Below the pieces are notes generated by a model. It was given only the letters and a program-made list of their open reading frames with translations. It had not been told where the DNA came from and searched no databases. Below are positions 1 to 8,078 of a DNA stretch of 64,000 nt, one piece after another. Both the position numbers and the translations under genes were made by a program. The stretch lies in the NCBI RefSeq assembly GCF_001463885.1, contig NZ_BBWQ01000022.1:145437-209436 (forward strand). Reading direction: 5' to 3'. How positions within the stretch are numbered: position 1 is the stretch's first letter; each line of letters opens with the position of its first letter. This DNA is from Aureimonas altamirensis. GTDB taxonomy: Bacteria > Pseudomonadota > Alphaproteobacteria > Rhizobiales > Rhizobiaceae.

Positions 1-936
1 CCCGCAAAGGGCTTTCTGCCGGCCATCGGAACGCTCGATTGCCTGGAGTTTCCGGAGGGCGTGCGCATCGACAGCGGCGTTCGGCAGGGCGATGTGGTGA
101 CACCGAATTACGACCCGATGATCGCCAAGCTGACGGCGCATGGAGAAAGCCGCGCGGCTGCACTGGGCAGGCTGCGCACGGCCTTGCGGCAGACGCGCAT
201 CTGCGGGCTCGCCAACAATGTCGCCTTCCTTGAAAAACTCGTCGCCGAGCCGGACTTCAAGTCCGGTGCCATGGACACCGGCCTGATAGAGCGGGTCCTG
301 CCGTCGCTGCTGCCGCCGGCAGAGGCGCCGCCCCTCGCCTATGCCCTGGCTGCCATGGTGCTCCAGGACCGCTTTGCCGCGCCGGCCGACGTCGCCGGCC
401 CGTGGGGCACGCTCGACGGATTCCGCATTTTCGGAACGGCGGTCATGCCCATCCGGGTGGAGATCGACGGCCGCATCGTGGAATTGCGGTCCGAGGGCGG
501 CGACGGACATTACCGGATACTGCAGGAGGGCGCCTCCCACACGGTCGACATCGTCGAGCACGGTCCGGAGCCGCTTGTCCGGATCGACGGGATCGCCCGC
601 CGCTTCGGCTGGCGACGAAACGGGTGGACGGCAACGCTGTTCATCGACGGAGAAAACTTTGTGGCGACGCGCCCGCAACCCGGCCTGTCCGAAGGCCCGG
701 CTGACGGTGCGGGCGTTATCCTTTCACCCATGCCGGGCACTGTCCGCGTCGTATCCGCCGTGCCGGGGCAGGCCGTGCAACGGGGCGCGGCGCTGATCGT
801 GGTGGAGGCGATGAAGATGGAGCACACATTGACCGCCCCACGCGACGGCATCGTCGAGGCCGTCTTCGTAAACGTCGGCGACAGAGCCGATGACGGCATG
901 GTGCTTCTGCGCCTTCAGGAGGACGATGCCGCATGA
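1..936 (+). CDS. mccA: 3-methylcrotonyl-CoA carboxylase biotin-containing (alpha) subunit, C-terminal part (partial at 5' edge)
   Basis: The reading frame is open from the first base, so the start lies upstream of the window; 311 residues are visible. The early part (NYDPMIAKL, about residues 38-46) is the end of the biotin carboxylase domain, followed by a linker/BT region and a C-terminal biotinyl domain with the biotin-attachment motif VEAMKMEHT near 812-838. Such subunits carboxylate biotin with ATP and bicarbonate in the cytoplasm. The acyl-CoA specificity is inferred from context: an HMG-CoA lyase overlaps the stop by 4 bp (ATGA) and an enoyl-CoA hydratase follows, the usual leucine-degradation set. 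A geranyl- or propionyl-CoA carboxylase subunit is possible but less consistent with these neighbours. Its beta subunit should lie upstream, outside the window. Confidence 0.82.
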   Translation, partial: PAKGFLPAIGTLDCLEFPEGVRIDSGVRQGDVVTPNYDPMIAKLTAHGESRAAALGRLRTALRQTRICGLANNVAFLEKLVAEPDFKSGAMDTGLIERVLPSLLPPAEAPPLAYALAAMVLQDRFAAPADVAGPWGTLDGFRIFGTAVMPIRVEIDGRIVELRSEGGDGHYRILQEGASHTVDIVEHGPEPLVRIDGIARRFGWRRNGWTATLFIDGENFVATRPQPGLSEGPADGAGVILSPMPGTVRVVSAVPGQAVQRGAALIVVEAMKMEHTLTAPRDGIVEAVFVNVGDRADDGMVLLRLQEDDAA

Positions 937-1787
937 CCCATGTGACGATCGTGGAGATGAGCCCGCGCGACGGGCTGCAGAACGAGAAACGCACCGTGCC
1001 CACCGCCGACAAGATCCGGCTGGTGGACATGGCGTCGGCCTGCGGCTTCGAACGGATAGAGGCTGCAAGCTTCGTTTCGCCCCGCTGGGTGCCGCAAATG
1101 GCCGATGCGGCCGAGGTCCTGGCCGGCATCGACCGACGCCCCGGCACGCGCTATGCAGCGCTGACCCCCAACGCAAAGGGCTTGGAAGCGGCGATCGAGG
1201 CCCGGGCCGACGAAGTGGCCATCTTCGGGTCGGCTTCGGAAGCTTTCTCCAAAGCCAACATCAACTGCACCATCGCCGAAAGCCTCGAACGGTTCGGGCC
1301 CGTGGTCGAACGCGCGCGGCAGGTTGGCTTGCCGGTCCGCGGCTACATATCCTGCGTGGTCGCCTGCCCCTATTCCGGGCCGGTGGAGCCGGCCTCGGTG
1401 GCCGATCTGGCGGCCAGGCTTCTGGCGCTCGGCTGCTACGAGGTCAGCCTTGGCGATACGATCGGCGCAGGCACGCCCGATACGGTGGGCGCCATGCTCG
1501 ATGCGGTGCTGCCGCTGGTTCCGGCCCACCTTCTGGCGGGCCACTACCACGACACCAACGGGCGCGCGCTCGACAATATCGAGGCCAGCCTTGCCCGTGG
1601 GCTGCGGGTCTTCGACGCCTCTCTCGGCGGGCTCGGAGGCTGCCCCTACGCACCAGGGGCGAAGGGCAATGTCGATACGATCGCAGTCTGCGACCGGCTC
1701 GACCGGCTGGGATATCGCGCCGGGCTGGACCCCGCGCGGCTGACTGAGGCCGCCGCTTTCGCCCGTTCGCTTAGACCGGAGGCCTGA
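933..1787 (+). CDS. mvaB: Hydroxymethylglutaryl-CoA lyase
   Basis: A 284-residue protein, full length for bacterial HMG-CoA lyase, which cleaves HMG-CoA into acetoacetate and acetyl-CoA, the last step of leucine catabolism. Visible signatures: SPRDGLQNE near the N-terminus (catalytic Asp and metal site), GHYHDTNGRALDN (metal-binding His residues), and the glycine-rich GLGGCPYAPGAKGN loop carrying the active-site Cys. The ATG overlaps the stop of the carboxylase gene as ATGA and lies behind an AGGAGG-like site at 918-923, so the two are translationally coupled. The hydratase gene begins 4 bp after the stop, consistent with one operon. Confidence 0.93.
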   Translation: MTHVTIVEMSPRDGLQNEKRTVPTADKIRLVDMASACGFERIEAASFVSPRWVPQMADAAEVLAGIDRRPGTRYAALTPNAKGLEAAIEARADEVAIFGSASEAFSKANINCTIAESLERFGPVVERARQVGLPVRGYISCVVACPYSGPVEPASVADLAARLLALGCYEVSLGDTIGAGTPDTVGAMLDAVLPLVPAHLLAGHYHDTNGRALDNIEASLARGLRVFDASLGGLGGCPYAPGAKGNVDTIAVCDRLDRLGYRAGLDPARLTEAAAFARSLRPEA

Positions 1788-1791
1788 CCCC

Positions 1792-2553
1792 ATGGATCAT
1801 CTGACGCTTGCCGTGGATAGCGCGGGCATCGCGACGCTGACGCTGCACCGTCCTGACAAGCATAACGCCCTGAATGCGGCGATGATCGCCGAGCTTGCCC
1901 AGGCGACGCGGCGGATCGCCGATGACGACGGCATAAGGGCGGTGGTGCTGACGGGCTCCGGACGCAGCTTCTGCGCCGGCGCGGACCTGAACTGGATGCG
2001 CGTGCAGTTCGATGCGACGCGGTCGGAGCGGATCGACCAGGCCCGCGCGCTGGCATCCATGCTGGATGGGCTCAACCGCCTGCCCAAACCACTGATCGGG
2101 CGGATCAACGGGCCGGCCTATGGCGGCGGGCTCGGATTGATGGCCGTCTGCGACGTGGCAATCGCAGCGACGAACGCGAAATTCGCCTTCACCGAAACCC
2201 GGCTCGGCATCATCCCCGCGACGATCGGCCCTTTCGTGATGGCCCGCATGGGCGAAGCCGCCGCGCGGCGGGTCTTCTTTTCGGCGCGCCCGTTCGGCCC
2301 CGCCGAGGCTGTTGCGCTTGGCCTCGTCGCCGCCGCCGTGGACGCCGAAGCGCTGGACGACGCGGTCATGGCGGAGTTGGCCCCCTATGCCGCAACCGAG
2401 CCTTCCGCCGTGGCGCGCGCCAAGGCGCTGACACGCTCGCTGGGGTTGCAGATCGATGCCGATACGCTGGAGCGCACGGCGCAGGCGCTTGCCGACGCCT
2501 GGGAAAGCCCCGAGGCGCGCAGACGCATCGGCGCCTTTCTGGCCAGGGGATAG
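1792..2553 (+). CDS. Enoyl-CoA hydratase/isomerase family protein, probable methylglutaconyl-CoA hydratase
   Basis: A 253-residue crotonase-fold protein. The oxyanion-hole motifs are clear: FCAGADLNWMR (about residues 62-72) and YGGGLGL (about 107-113), followed by FTETRLGIIPA with the second catalytic Glu. The first catalytic Glu position of classical crotonases (GGG-x-E) is Gly here, as in some members with other acyl-CoA specificities. Sitting between HMG-CoA lyase and a divergently controlled operon, it most likely hydrates 3-methylglutaconyl-CoA in leucine breakdown; this assignment is from context. It is the last gene of the operon; the following 84 bp hold a TetR-type operator. Confidence 0.8.
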   Translation: MDHLTLAVDSAGIATLTLHRPDKHNALNAAMIAELAQATRRIADDDGIRAVVLTGSGRSFCAGADLNWMRVQFDATRSERIDQARALASMLDGLNRLPKPLIGRINGPAYGGGLGLMAVCDVAIAATNAKFAFTETRLGIIPATIGPFVMARMGEAAARRVFFSARPFGPAEAVALGLVAAAVDAEALDDAVMAELAPYAATEPSAVARAKALTRSLGLQIDADTLERTAQALADAWESPEARRRIGAFLARG

Positions 2554-2599
2554 CGGCGGCGCAGGCAATCCATAACCACGGGTTGACATCACGGCTAAA

Positions 2600-2615
2600 A
2601 CGAATGATCGTTCGT
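2600..2615. promoter_or_regulatory. Candidate TetR-family operator
   Basis: The 16-bp sequence ACGAATGATCGTTCGT is palindromic around GATC with a single mismatched pair. It lies 22 bp upstream of the TetR gene start and 12 bp after a perfect TTGACA hexamer (2583-2588). The ACGAAYGATCRTTCGT form is typical of the A/T-flanked CG-containing palindromes bound by TetR/FadR-type repressors of acyl-CoA genes. Autoregulation of the 2638 gene and control of the downstream importer operon is inferred. Confidence 0.6.
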
Positions 2616-2637
2616 ATCGTCATTCGGAGACGTCATC

Positions 2638-3303
2638 GTGGTCAGCAGCCTGCGCAAGCGCACCATCGGACAGGGAGAGCATACGGCCGACGCCATACGG
2701 CGCGCCGGCCTCGCCCTGATCTATGAGAAGGGCTATGCGGCCGTCTCCATGCGCGATCTGGCGCAGCAGGTCGGCATCGGCCTCTCGTCCATCTACAATC
2801 ATATCTCCACCAAGCAGGCCCTTCTGGTCGAACTCCTGCTCGGCCACATGAAGGACCTGATCGACGGTCTGCAGCCGGTGCTGGAGGCGCATCGCGCCGA
2901 AAGCGGCCGCGACCGCCTTCTGGCCTTTGCCGACTTCCACCTGCGCTATCATCTGACGCGGCGGGTGGAAGTGTTCGTCATCAACTCGGAATTGCGCAGC
3001 CTGGAGCCCGCGCATCGCGGGACCGTCATTGCGCTGCGCCGCCGCTACGAAGCGCATCTGGTGGAGATACTGCAGGCGGGCGAAGCCGACGGGACGTTGC
3101 GCGTGGAGGATGCGCGCGTCACCGCCTATGCGCTCATCGCCATGCTGACAGGCGTCTGCAACTGGTATCGCCCGGATGGGCGGCTGACGCAGGACGCCAT
3201 CGTGCACATGCATCTGAACCTGCTGCTTGACGGGCTGGAATGCCGATCCACCGCCGCGGGCATCGCCGACGACAGCGCGGAGGCGCGTCTGCGGGCAGGC
3301 TAG
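2638..3303 (+). CDS. TetR/AcrR-family transcriptional regulator
   Basis: A 221-residue protein with a GTG start. The N-terminal helix-turn-helix spans about residues 18-64 (RAGLALIYEKGY, DLAQQVGIGLSSIYNHISTK), the classic TetR pattern; the C-terminal part is helical, as in ligand-binding TetR domains. It precedes and is co-oriented with the importer/CoA-ligase operon, and a near-perfect palindrome lies just upstream. By analogy to acid-responsive TetR repressors it probably represses the operon until a CoA thioester or the acid accumulates; the ligand cannot be read from the sequence. Confidence 0.88.
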   Translation: MVSSLRKRTIGQGEHTADAIRRAGLALIYEKGYAAVSMRDLAQQVGIGLSSIYNHISTKQALLVELLLGHMKDLIDGLQPVLEAHRAESGRDRLLAFADFHLRYHLTRRVEVFVINSELRSLEPAHRGTVIALRRRYEAHLVEILQAGEADGTLRVEDARVTAYALIAMLTGVCNWYRPDGRLTQDAIVHMHLNLLLDGLECRSTAAGIADDSAEARLRAG

Positions 3304-3374
3304 ACGTATCGGGAAACGGATGGCCGAAGGCGCGCGAAGACGATGCCACGGCCGGGCGAAACGGGAGGGATGGA

Positions 3375-4169
3375 TTGAGCAACGGCAATGGCCCAGTCGC
3401 CGCACTGGACTGCGAGGGTGTCAGCCGCTGGTTCGGCGGCCTGCATGCCCTGCGCGAGGTGACCCTGTCTATCGCACCCGGCGAGATCTTCGGTCTCGTC
3501 GGGCCGAACGGGTCCGGCAAGACCACTCTCGTCAACGCCGTCACCGGCTTCTACCCGCCCCAGAAGGGCGCCATCCGCCTGTCCGGCCGGGAGATCACCG
3601 GAATGCGTCCGCACCGGATCGCGCGGGCCGGCATCGCCCGCACCTTCCAGAACGTGGCGCTGTTCCGGGGCATGAGCGTCGTCGACAATATTCTGATGGG
3701 CCGGCACATCTTCATGCGGCCGAGCGCCCTTTCGGCGCTGTTCTATCCGTTCGCGGCGCAGCCGGCCGAGATCGCCAACCGCCGCAAGGTGGAAGATATC
3801 ATCGACCTGTTGCAACTCGAGAGCGTGCGCGACGAGCATGTGGATACGATTCCGCTCGGTTTGCAGAAGCGGGTTGAGCTTGCGCGCGCGCTGGCGGCGG
3901 AGCCGCGTTTCCTTGTGCTGGACGAGCCGATGGCCGGCATGAACCAGGAAGAAAAGGAATACATGGTCCGCTTCATCCTCGATGCGCGGGACGAGCTGGG
4001 GCTGACCGTCCTTCTGATCGAGCATCATCTGGACGTCGTCACCGCCATCTGCGACCGCGTCGCGGTGCTGAACAACGGCACCAAGATCGCCGAGGGTCCG
4101 TCGCGGGAAGCGATGAGCGACCCGGCCGTGGTGGCCGCCTATATCGGGGGCTTACGCGATGCCGCTTGA
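3375..4169 (+). CDS. livG: LIV-type ABC transporter ATP-binding protein (LivG-like)
   Basis: A 264-residue ATPase. The TTG start at 3375 was chosen because GGGAGG (3363-3368) lies 6 bp upstream and the ABC domain begins a few residues later; the upstream ATG at 3240 would run inside the TetR gene. Motifs: Walker A GPNGSGKTT, the degenerate LivG signature PLGLQKRVELARAL, Walker B FLVLDEP and the H-loop in IEHHLDVV. It energises import with LivF and the LivH/LivM permeases. Its last 11 bp overlap the start of the CoA-ligase gene, showing tight operon coupling. Confidence 0.9.
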   Translation: MSNGNGPVAALDCEGVSRWFGGLHALREVTLSIAPGEIFGLVGPNGSGKTTLVNAVTGFYPPQKGAIRLSGREITGMRPHRIARAGIARTFQNVALFRGMSVVDNILMGRHIFMRPSALSALFYPFAAQPAEIANRRKVEDIIDLLQLESVRDEHVDTIPLGLQKRVELARALAAEPRFLVLDEPMAGMNQEEKEYMVRFILDARDELGLTVLLIEHHLDVVTAICDRVAVLNNGTKIAEGPSREAMSDPAVVAAYIGGLRDAA

Positions 4170-6081
4170 GACCGACGAGTCCGATCACCTCATCGCCCTT
4201 CTCGCCCGGAATGCCGAACGCCATGGAGGCGACATCGCGCTGATGGAGCGCGACAGGGGCATATGGCAGGAATGGACGTGGAGCGCCTATTGCGACCATG
4301 TGCTGTCGCTGGCCGCAGGCTTCGAGGCGGCGGGCGTCAAGGCAGGCGACATCGTGCTGGTCATCGGTGACAATCGCCGTGCCCTGTATGCGGCCATGCT
4401 GGCGCTGATCGCCCTGCGCGCCATCCCCTCACCCGCCTATTCCGACGTGAATGCCGACGAGCTGTCCGGCCAGGTGGCGCGCGAGGGCATCACGATCGCC
4501 GTCGCGGAAGACCAGGAGCAGGTCGACAAGCTGATGCAGGTGCGACAGGCCAACCCTGCCATGACGCTGATCGCCTACGACGATCCGCGCGGCTTGAAGG
4601 GTAACGAACCGGCCGGTGTCGTTGCGCTGGCGACACTGGTGGAGCAAGGGGCGCGCCGGCTCGGCGAAGAGCCCGGCCTGCGCGCCGCCCTGGTGGCCCG
4701 CCCGCAGGCGGGCGATATCGCGGTCCTGCTTCACTCGTCCGGCACGACGGGCGTGCCGAAGGGCGTGCCGCTTCGCCATTCCCATGTTCTCAGCGGCGTG
4801 CGCAACGCGGCCAATGCCGGCTATTTCGGCGAGGGCGAAGTGCACATGGCCTATCTGCCGATGGCCTGGGTGGGCGATTTCATCTTCTCCATCGGGGCGG
4901 CGCTGGCGCTGCGCTTCAAGGTCGCCATACCCGAAAAGCAGGAGACCGCCCTGCACGACCTGCGCGAGATTGCGCCGACGATCTACTTTTCGTCGCCGCG
5001 CGCCTGGTCGGCGATGCTGACGCGCATCCAGGTCGGCATGCAGGAATCCACGAAGCTGAAGCGCGCTCTGTTCGATCATTTCACCGGCTTCGCCGTCGCC
5101 ACCGAGCGCAAGCGGCTCGACGGCAGGCAGCCCGGCATCGGAGCCCGCCTGCACTGGTGGCTGGGGCGCATCCTTGTATTCGCCCCGCTGCTGGACCAGC
5201 TCGGACTGTCGCGCGTCAAGCGCCCCTACACGGCCGGCGAGGCCATCGGCGAGGACGTGTTCCTGTTCTTCCGCGCGCTGGGCCTCAACCTGCGCCAGTT
5301 CTATGGCCAGACCGAGAATTGCGCGCTTGCCGTCGCCCAGTCGCCGGGCGACCTCAAGCTGCACACGGTCGGCCGCCCCTTTCCCGGCGTGGAGATCCGC
5401 ATTGCCGATGACGGCGAAATCCTGATGCGCGGCAAAAACGTGTTCGACGGCTACCACCAGAACGAGACGGCCAGCGCCGAGGCCATCCGCGACGGCTGGC
5501 TGCATACCGGCGACGCGGGGCATGTGGAGCCCGACGGCCAGCTCGTCGTCCTGGGGCGCGTATCGGAAGTCGTCCATACCGCCGACGGAGAGCGGTACAT
5601 CCCGACCTATATCGAGAACCGGATGAAGTTCTCGCAGTATATAAAGGATGCCTGCATCATCGGCGAGGGGCGGCCCTATCTGTCGGCGATGGTCAGCATC
5701 GATTTCGACGCCGCCGGCCATTACGCGCAGGAACACGGCATCGCCTACACTTCCTATGCCGACCTGTCGCAAAAGCCGGAAATCGCGAGGCTGGTGCGCG
5801 GCGTCATCGCCGCGGTCAACAAGCGCCTTCCGGAAAACCTCGCCATCCGCCGCTTCGTGAACCTGCACAAGGAATTCGACCCCGACGATGGCGAGGTGAC
5901 GCGCACGCGCAAGCTGCGGCGCAACGTCATCGACGCGCATTATGCCCCCATCATCGCCGCGCTCTACGAAGACGGCGACGAAATCCTCTACGAGGCGCGC
6001 GTGACCTATGAAACGGGCGCGGAAGGCACGCTCAGCCGTCGGCTCGCGCTGGTTGGCGTGGACAAGCGGGAGAGCGCCTGA
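4159..6081 (+). CDS. AMP-dependent acyl-CoA synthetase (long-chain/FadD15-like ligase) embedded in an ABC importer operon
   Basis: A 640-residue ANL-superfamily ligase. The phosphate-binding loop HSSGTTGVPKG (about residues 193-203), the AMP-site motif YGQTEN, and the later GWLHTGDAG and VLGRVSE segments are all intact, so it should activate a carboxylic acid to acyl-AMP and then to acyl-CoA. Length and the HWWLGR insertion resemble the long-chain acyl-CoA synthetase branch rather than acetyl-CoA synthetase. It lies between livG and livH, overlapping livG by 11 bp and livH by 1 bp, so the acid is probably the imported substrate. Chain length or aromatic nature cannot be settled here. Confidence 0.88.
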   Translation: MPLETDESDHLIALLARNAERHGGDIALMERDRGIWQEWTWSAYCDHVLSLAAGFEAAGVKAGDIVLVIGDNRRALYAAMLALIALRAIPSPAYSDVNADELSGQVAREGITIAVAEDQEQVDKLMQVRQANPAMTLIAYDDPRGLKGNEPAGVVALATLVEQGARRLGEEPGLRAALVARPQAGDIAVLLHSSGTTGVPKGVPLRHSHVLSGVRNAANAGYFGEGEVHMAYLPMAWVGDFIFSIGAALALRFKVAIPEKQETALHDLREIAPTIYFSSPRAWSAMLTRIQVGMQESTKLKRALFDHFTGFAVATERKRLDGRQPGIGARLHWWLGRILVFAPLLDQLGLSRVKRPYTAGEAIGEDVFLFFRALGLNLRQFYGQTENCALAVAQSPGDLKLHTVGRPFPGVEIRIADDGEILMRGKNVFDGYHQNETASAEAIRDGWLHTGDAGHVEPDGQLVVLGRVSEVVHTADGERYIPTYIENRMKFSQYIKDACIIGEGRPYLSAMVSIDFDAAGHYAQEHGIAYTSYADLSQKPEIARLVRGVIAAVNKRLPENLAIRRFVNLHKEFDPDDGEVTRTRKLRRNVIDAHYAPIIAALYEDGDEILYEARVTYETGAEGTLSRRLALVGVDKRESA

Positions 6082-6959
6082 TGGAGTATTTCATCGAACT
6101 GCTGGTCAACGGCGCGCTGACGGGTCTGATGTACAGCCTCGTCGCGCTCGGCATCGTGCTCATCTACAAATCGGCTGGCGTGCCCAACCTTGCGCAGGGC
6201 GCCATCGTCATGACGGCCGCCTATGCCGTCTGGCTGCTGGTCGGGGCGGGCCTGCCTCTGTTTGCCGCGATCGCCCTGGCGGCCGTCATCATGTTCGCGC
6301 TCGGCCTTGCCGTGGAACGCCTGCTTCTGCGGCGCATGGTGGGCCAGCCGATCATCATGGTCGTCATGCTGACGCTGGGGCTCGAAATCTTCCTGCGCGG
6401 CTTCGGGCCCGGCCTTCTCGGCGCCGGCCCGAAATCGCTGGATATCGGGATCGGCCTTGCACCCGTCATCATCGGCGACGTGTTCATCAACCGCGCCTAT
6501 CTCATCGGCGGCGTGGTGGCGCTGGTCATGGTGGCGGCCTCGCTGCTGTTCTTCCGCACCCGCCTCGGCACCAAGCTGCGCGCCGTCTCGGACGACCATG
6601 TCTCGTCCTGGGCGGTGGGCATCTCCGTGGAAAGGGCCATCGGCATCTCGTGGGGGCTTGCCGGCGTGTCGGCCGTGGCCGCCGGCGTGCTGTGGGGCTC
6701 GGTCCAGAGCATTGACTGGACCCTTTCGGCATTGCTGTTTCCGGCGGTCGCCGTGGTTATCCTGGGCGGAGTGGACTCCATCTGGGGTGTCCTCGTGGGC
6801 GGGCTCGTGGTCGGCATCCTCGGCTCGGTCATACCGGGCTATCTCGACAGCATGGTCGGCGGCGGCACGCGCGATGTCGTCACATCGCTCGTCATCCTCC
6901 TCACCATCATGATCCGGCCTTACGGCATCTTCGGCCGCGAGAACATCGAGAGGATCTGA
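6081..6959 (+). CDS. livH: LIV-type ABC transporter permease (LivH-like)
   Basis: A 292-residue, very hydrophobic protein with about eight predicted membrane helices, normal for LivH. It starts MEYFIELLVNGALTGLMYSL, the typical LivH N-terminus, and holds the conserved AQGAIVM-like segment after the first helix pair. The start overlaps the previous stop as TGATG, indicating translational coupling. It forms the inner-membrane channel with the LivM-like protein that begins 4 bp after its stop. Confidence 0.92.
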   Translation: MEYFIELLVNGALTGLMYSLVALGIVLIYKSAGVPNLAQGAIVMTAAYAVWLLVGAGLPLFAAIALAAVIMFALGLAVERLLLRRMVGQPIIMVVMLTLGLEIFLRGFGPGLLGAGPKSLDIGIGLAPVIIGDVFINRAYLIGGVVALVMVAASLLFFRTRLGTKLRAVSDDHVSSWAVGISVERAIGISWGLAGVSAVAAGVLWGSVQSIDWTLSALLFPAVAVVILGGVDSIWGVLVGGLVVGILGSVIPGYLDSMVGGGTRDVVTSLVILLTIMIRPYGIFGRENIERI

Positions 6960-6963
6960 GTTC

Positions 6964-8037
6964 ATGTTCTACCGTCTCGCGGGCGTCCACCACACAAGCT
7001 ACAAATCGGCCATGCGGCTTTGGCCGGTTCCGGCGGATCGCTGGCAGGTGCTGCTTATCCTGGCCGTGGCGCTGGCGGCGCCCTTCTTCCTGTCCAGCCT
7101 TCACCTCGGCTCCTATGTGCTGCCCTGGCTGATCTGGAGCGCGGCCAGCCTTTCGCTAACGCTTCTGATGGGGTTTGCCGGGCAGCTCCATTTCGGCTTC
7201 GCCGCCGTCATGGCCATCGGCGCCTATACCTCCATCCACCTGACGCGGGCGGGCCTGCCCTTCGAGCTGGCGTTGATCGGTGCGGGCCTCGTCTCGGCGG
7301 TCATCGGCTGCATCTTCGGCGCCGCCGCGCTGCGGGTGAAGGGGCTGTACCTCGTCATGGCGACACTGGCCATGCAGTATCTGGTGGACTGGGTGATCAT
7401 CAACGTGCCGGTGATTTCGGGCGGCGCGCAGGCGACGCTGCAGACACCATCGGTCAGCTTGTTTTTTATCCCCCTGGACGGGCCGTTCTCGCGCTACTAC
7501 GCCGCGCTCGCCTGGACCGTGGTGGTAACGCTGTTTCTGCTCAACGTGCAGCGCAGCGCCTTCGGGCGCGCCCTCGTCGCCATCCGCGAAAAGGACTTCG
7601 CGGCCGCCGTCATCGGCGTCGACCCGTTCCGCACCAAGCTCGGCGCTTTCTTTACCTCGTCCTTCCTGGGCGGCGTTTCCGGCGCCATCCTGGCCTTCTG
7701 CTACTACCGGGCCGTCACGCCCGAGCAGTTCAGCTTCAACATCTCCATCCAGCTCGTGGCGATGGTGCTGGTGGGCGGTCTCGGCAGCGTCATCGGGGCG
7801 TTCTTCGGCGCCGGCTTCGTGCTGCTGCTGCCCATCATCCTCACCAACATCGCGGCAGAGCTGTCGGCAGCCGGCTGGCTGCAGGTATCGGCCAACCTGC
7901 TCGCCCACCTGCCCCTGATGGTCTACGGCGCGCTCATCGTCGGCTTCCTCGTCTTCGAGCCGCTGGGCCTTGCCAAGATCTACGACAACATCCGCAACAC
8001 CTTGCTCGTCTGGCCATTCCGCCACGCGAAAAACTAG
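6964..8037 (+). CDS. livM: LIV-type ABC transporter permease (LivM-like)
   Basis: A 357-residue integral membrane protein with a short hydrophilic N-terminus, then multiple helices; the GFAGQLHFGFAAVMAIGAY segment and GLYLVMATLAMQYL match the LivM family core. The IREKDFAAAVIGVD stretch is the cytoplasmic loop that contacts the ATPases. It pairs with LivH to form the permease. After its stop comes a short hairpin (8042-8057) before the binding-protein gene, the only clear structured gap in this operon. Confidence 0.92.
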   Translation: MFYRLAGVHHTSYKSAMRLWPVPADRWQVLLILAVALAAPFFLSSLHLGSYVLPWLIWSAASLSLTLLMGFAGQLHFGFAAVMAIGAYTSIHLTRAGLPFELALIGAGLVSAVIGCIFGAAALRVKGLYLVMATLAMQYLVDWVIINVPVISGGAQATLQTPSVSLFFIPLDGPFSRYYAALAWTVVVTLFLLNVQRSAFGRALVAIREKDFAAAVIGVDPFRTKLGAFFTSSFLGGVSGAILAFCYYRAVTPEQFSFNISIQLVAMVLVGGLGSVIGAFFGAGFVLLLPIILTNIAAELSAAGWLQVSANLLAHLPLMVYGALIVGFLVFEPLGLAKIYDNIRNTLLVWPFRHAKN

Positions 8038-8041
8038 CCGA

Positions 8042-8057
8042 CCGGCAAAAAAGCCGG
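8042..8057 (+). other. Intercistronic stem-loop between livM and the binding-protein gene
   Basis: CCGGC and GCCGG pair around an all-adenine six-base loop, starting 4 bp after the livM stop and ending 5 bp before the GGGAGGA ribosome-binding site of the next gene. There is no following T-run, so a terminator is unlikely. Such elements between permease and binding-protein cistrons often act as mRNA processing or stability points; that role is inferred. Confidence 0.4.
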
Positions 8058-8078
8058 CATCTGGGAGGAACCGCAATC

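Noticed and set aside
3240..3374. ATG start for livG inside the TetR gene
   Set aside because: It would overlap the TetR coding sequence and add a Arg-rich tail; the TTG at 3375 has a strong ribosome-binding site.
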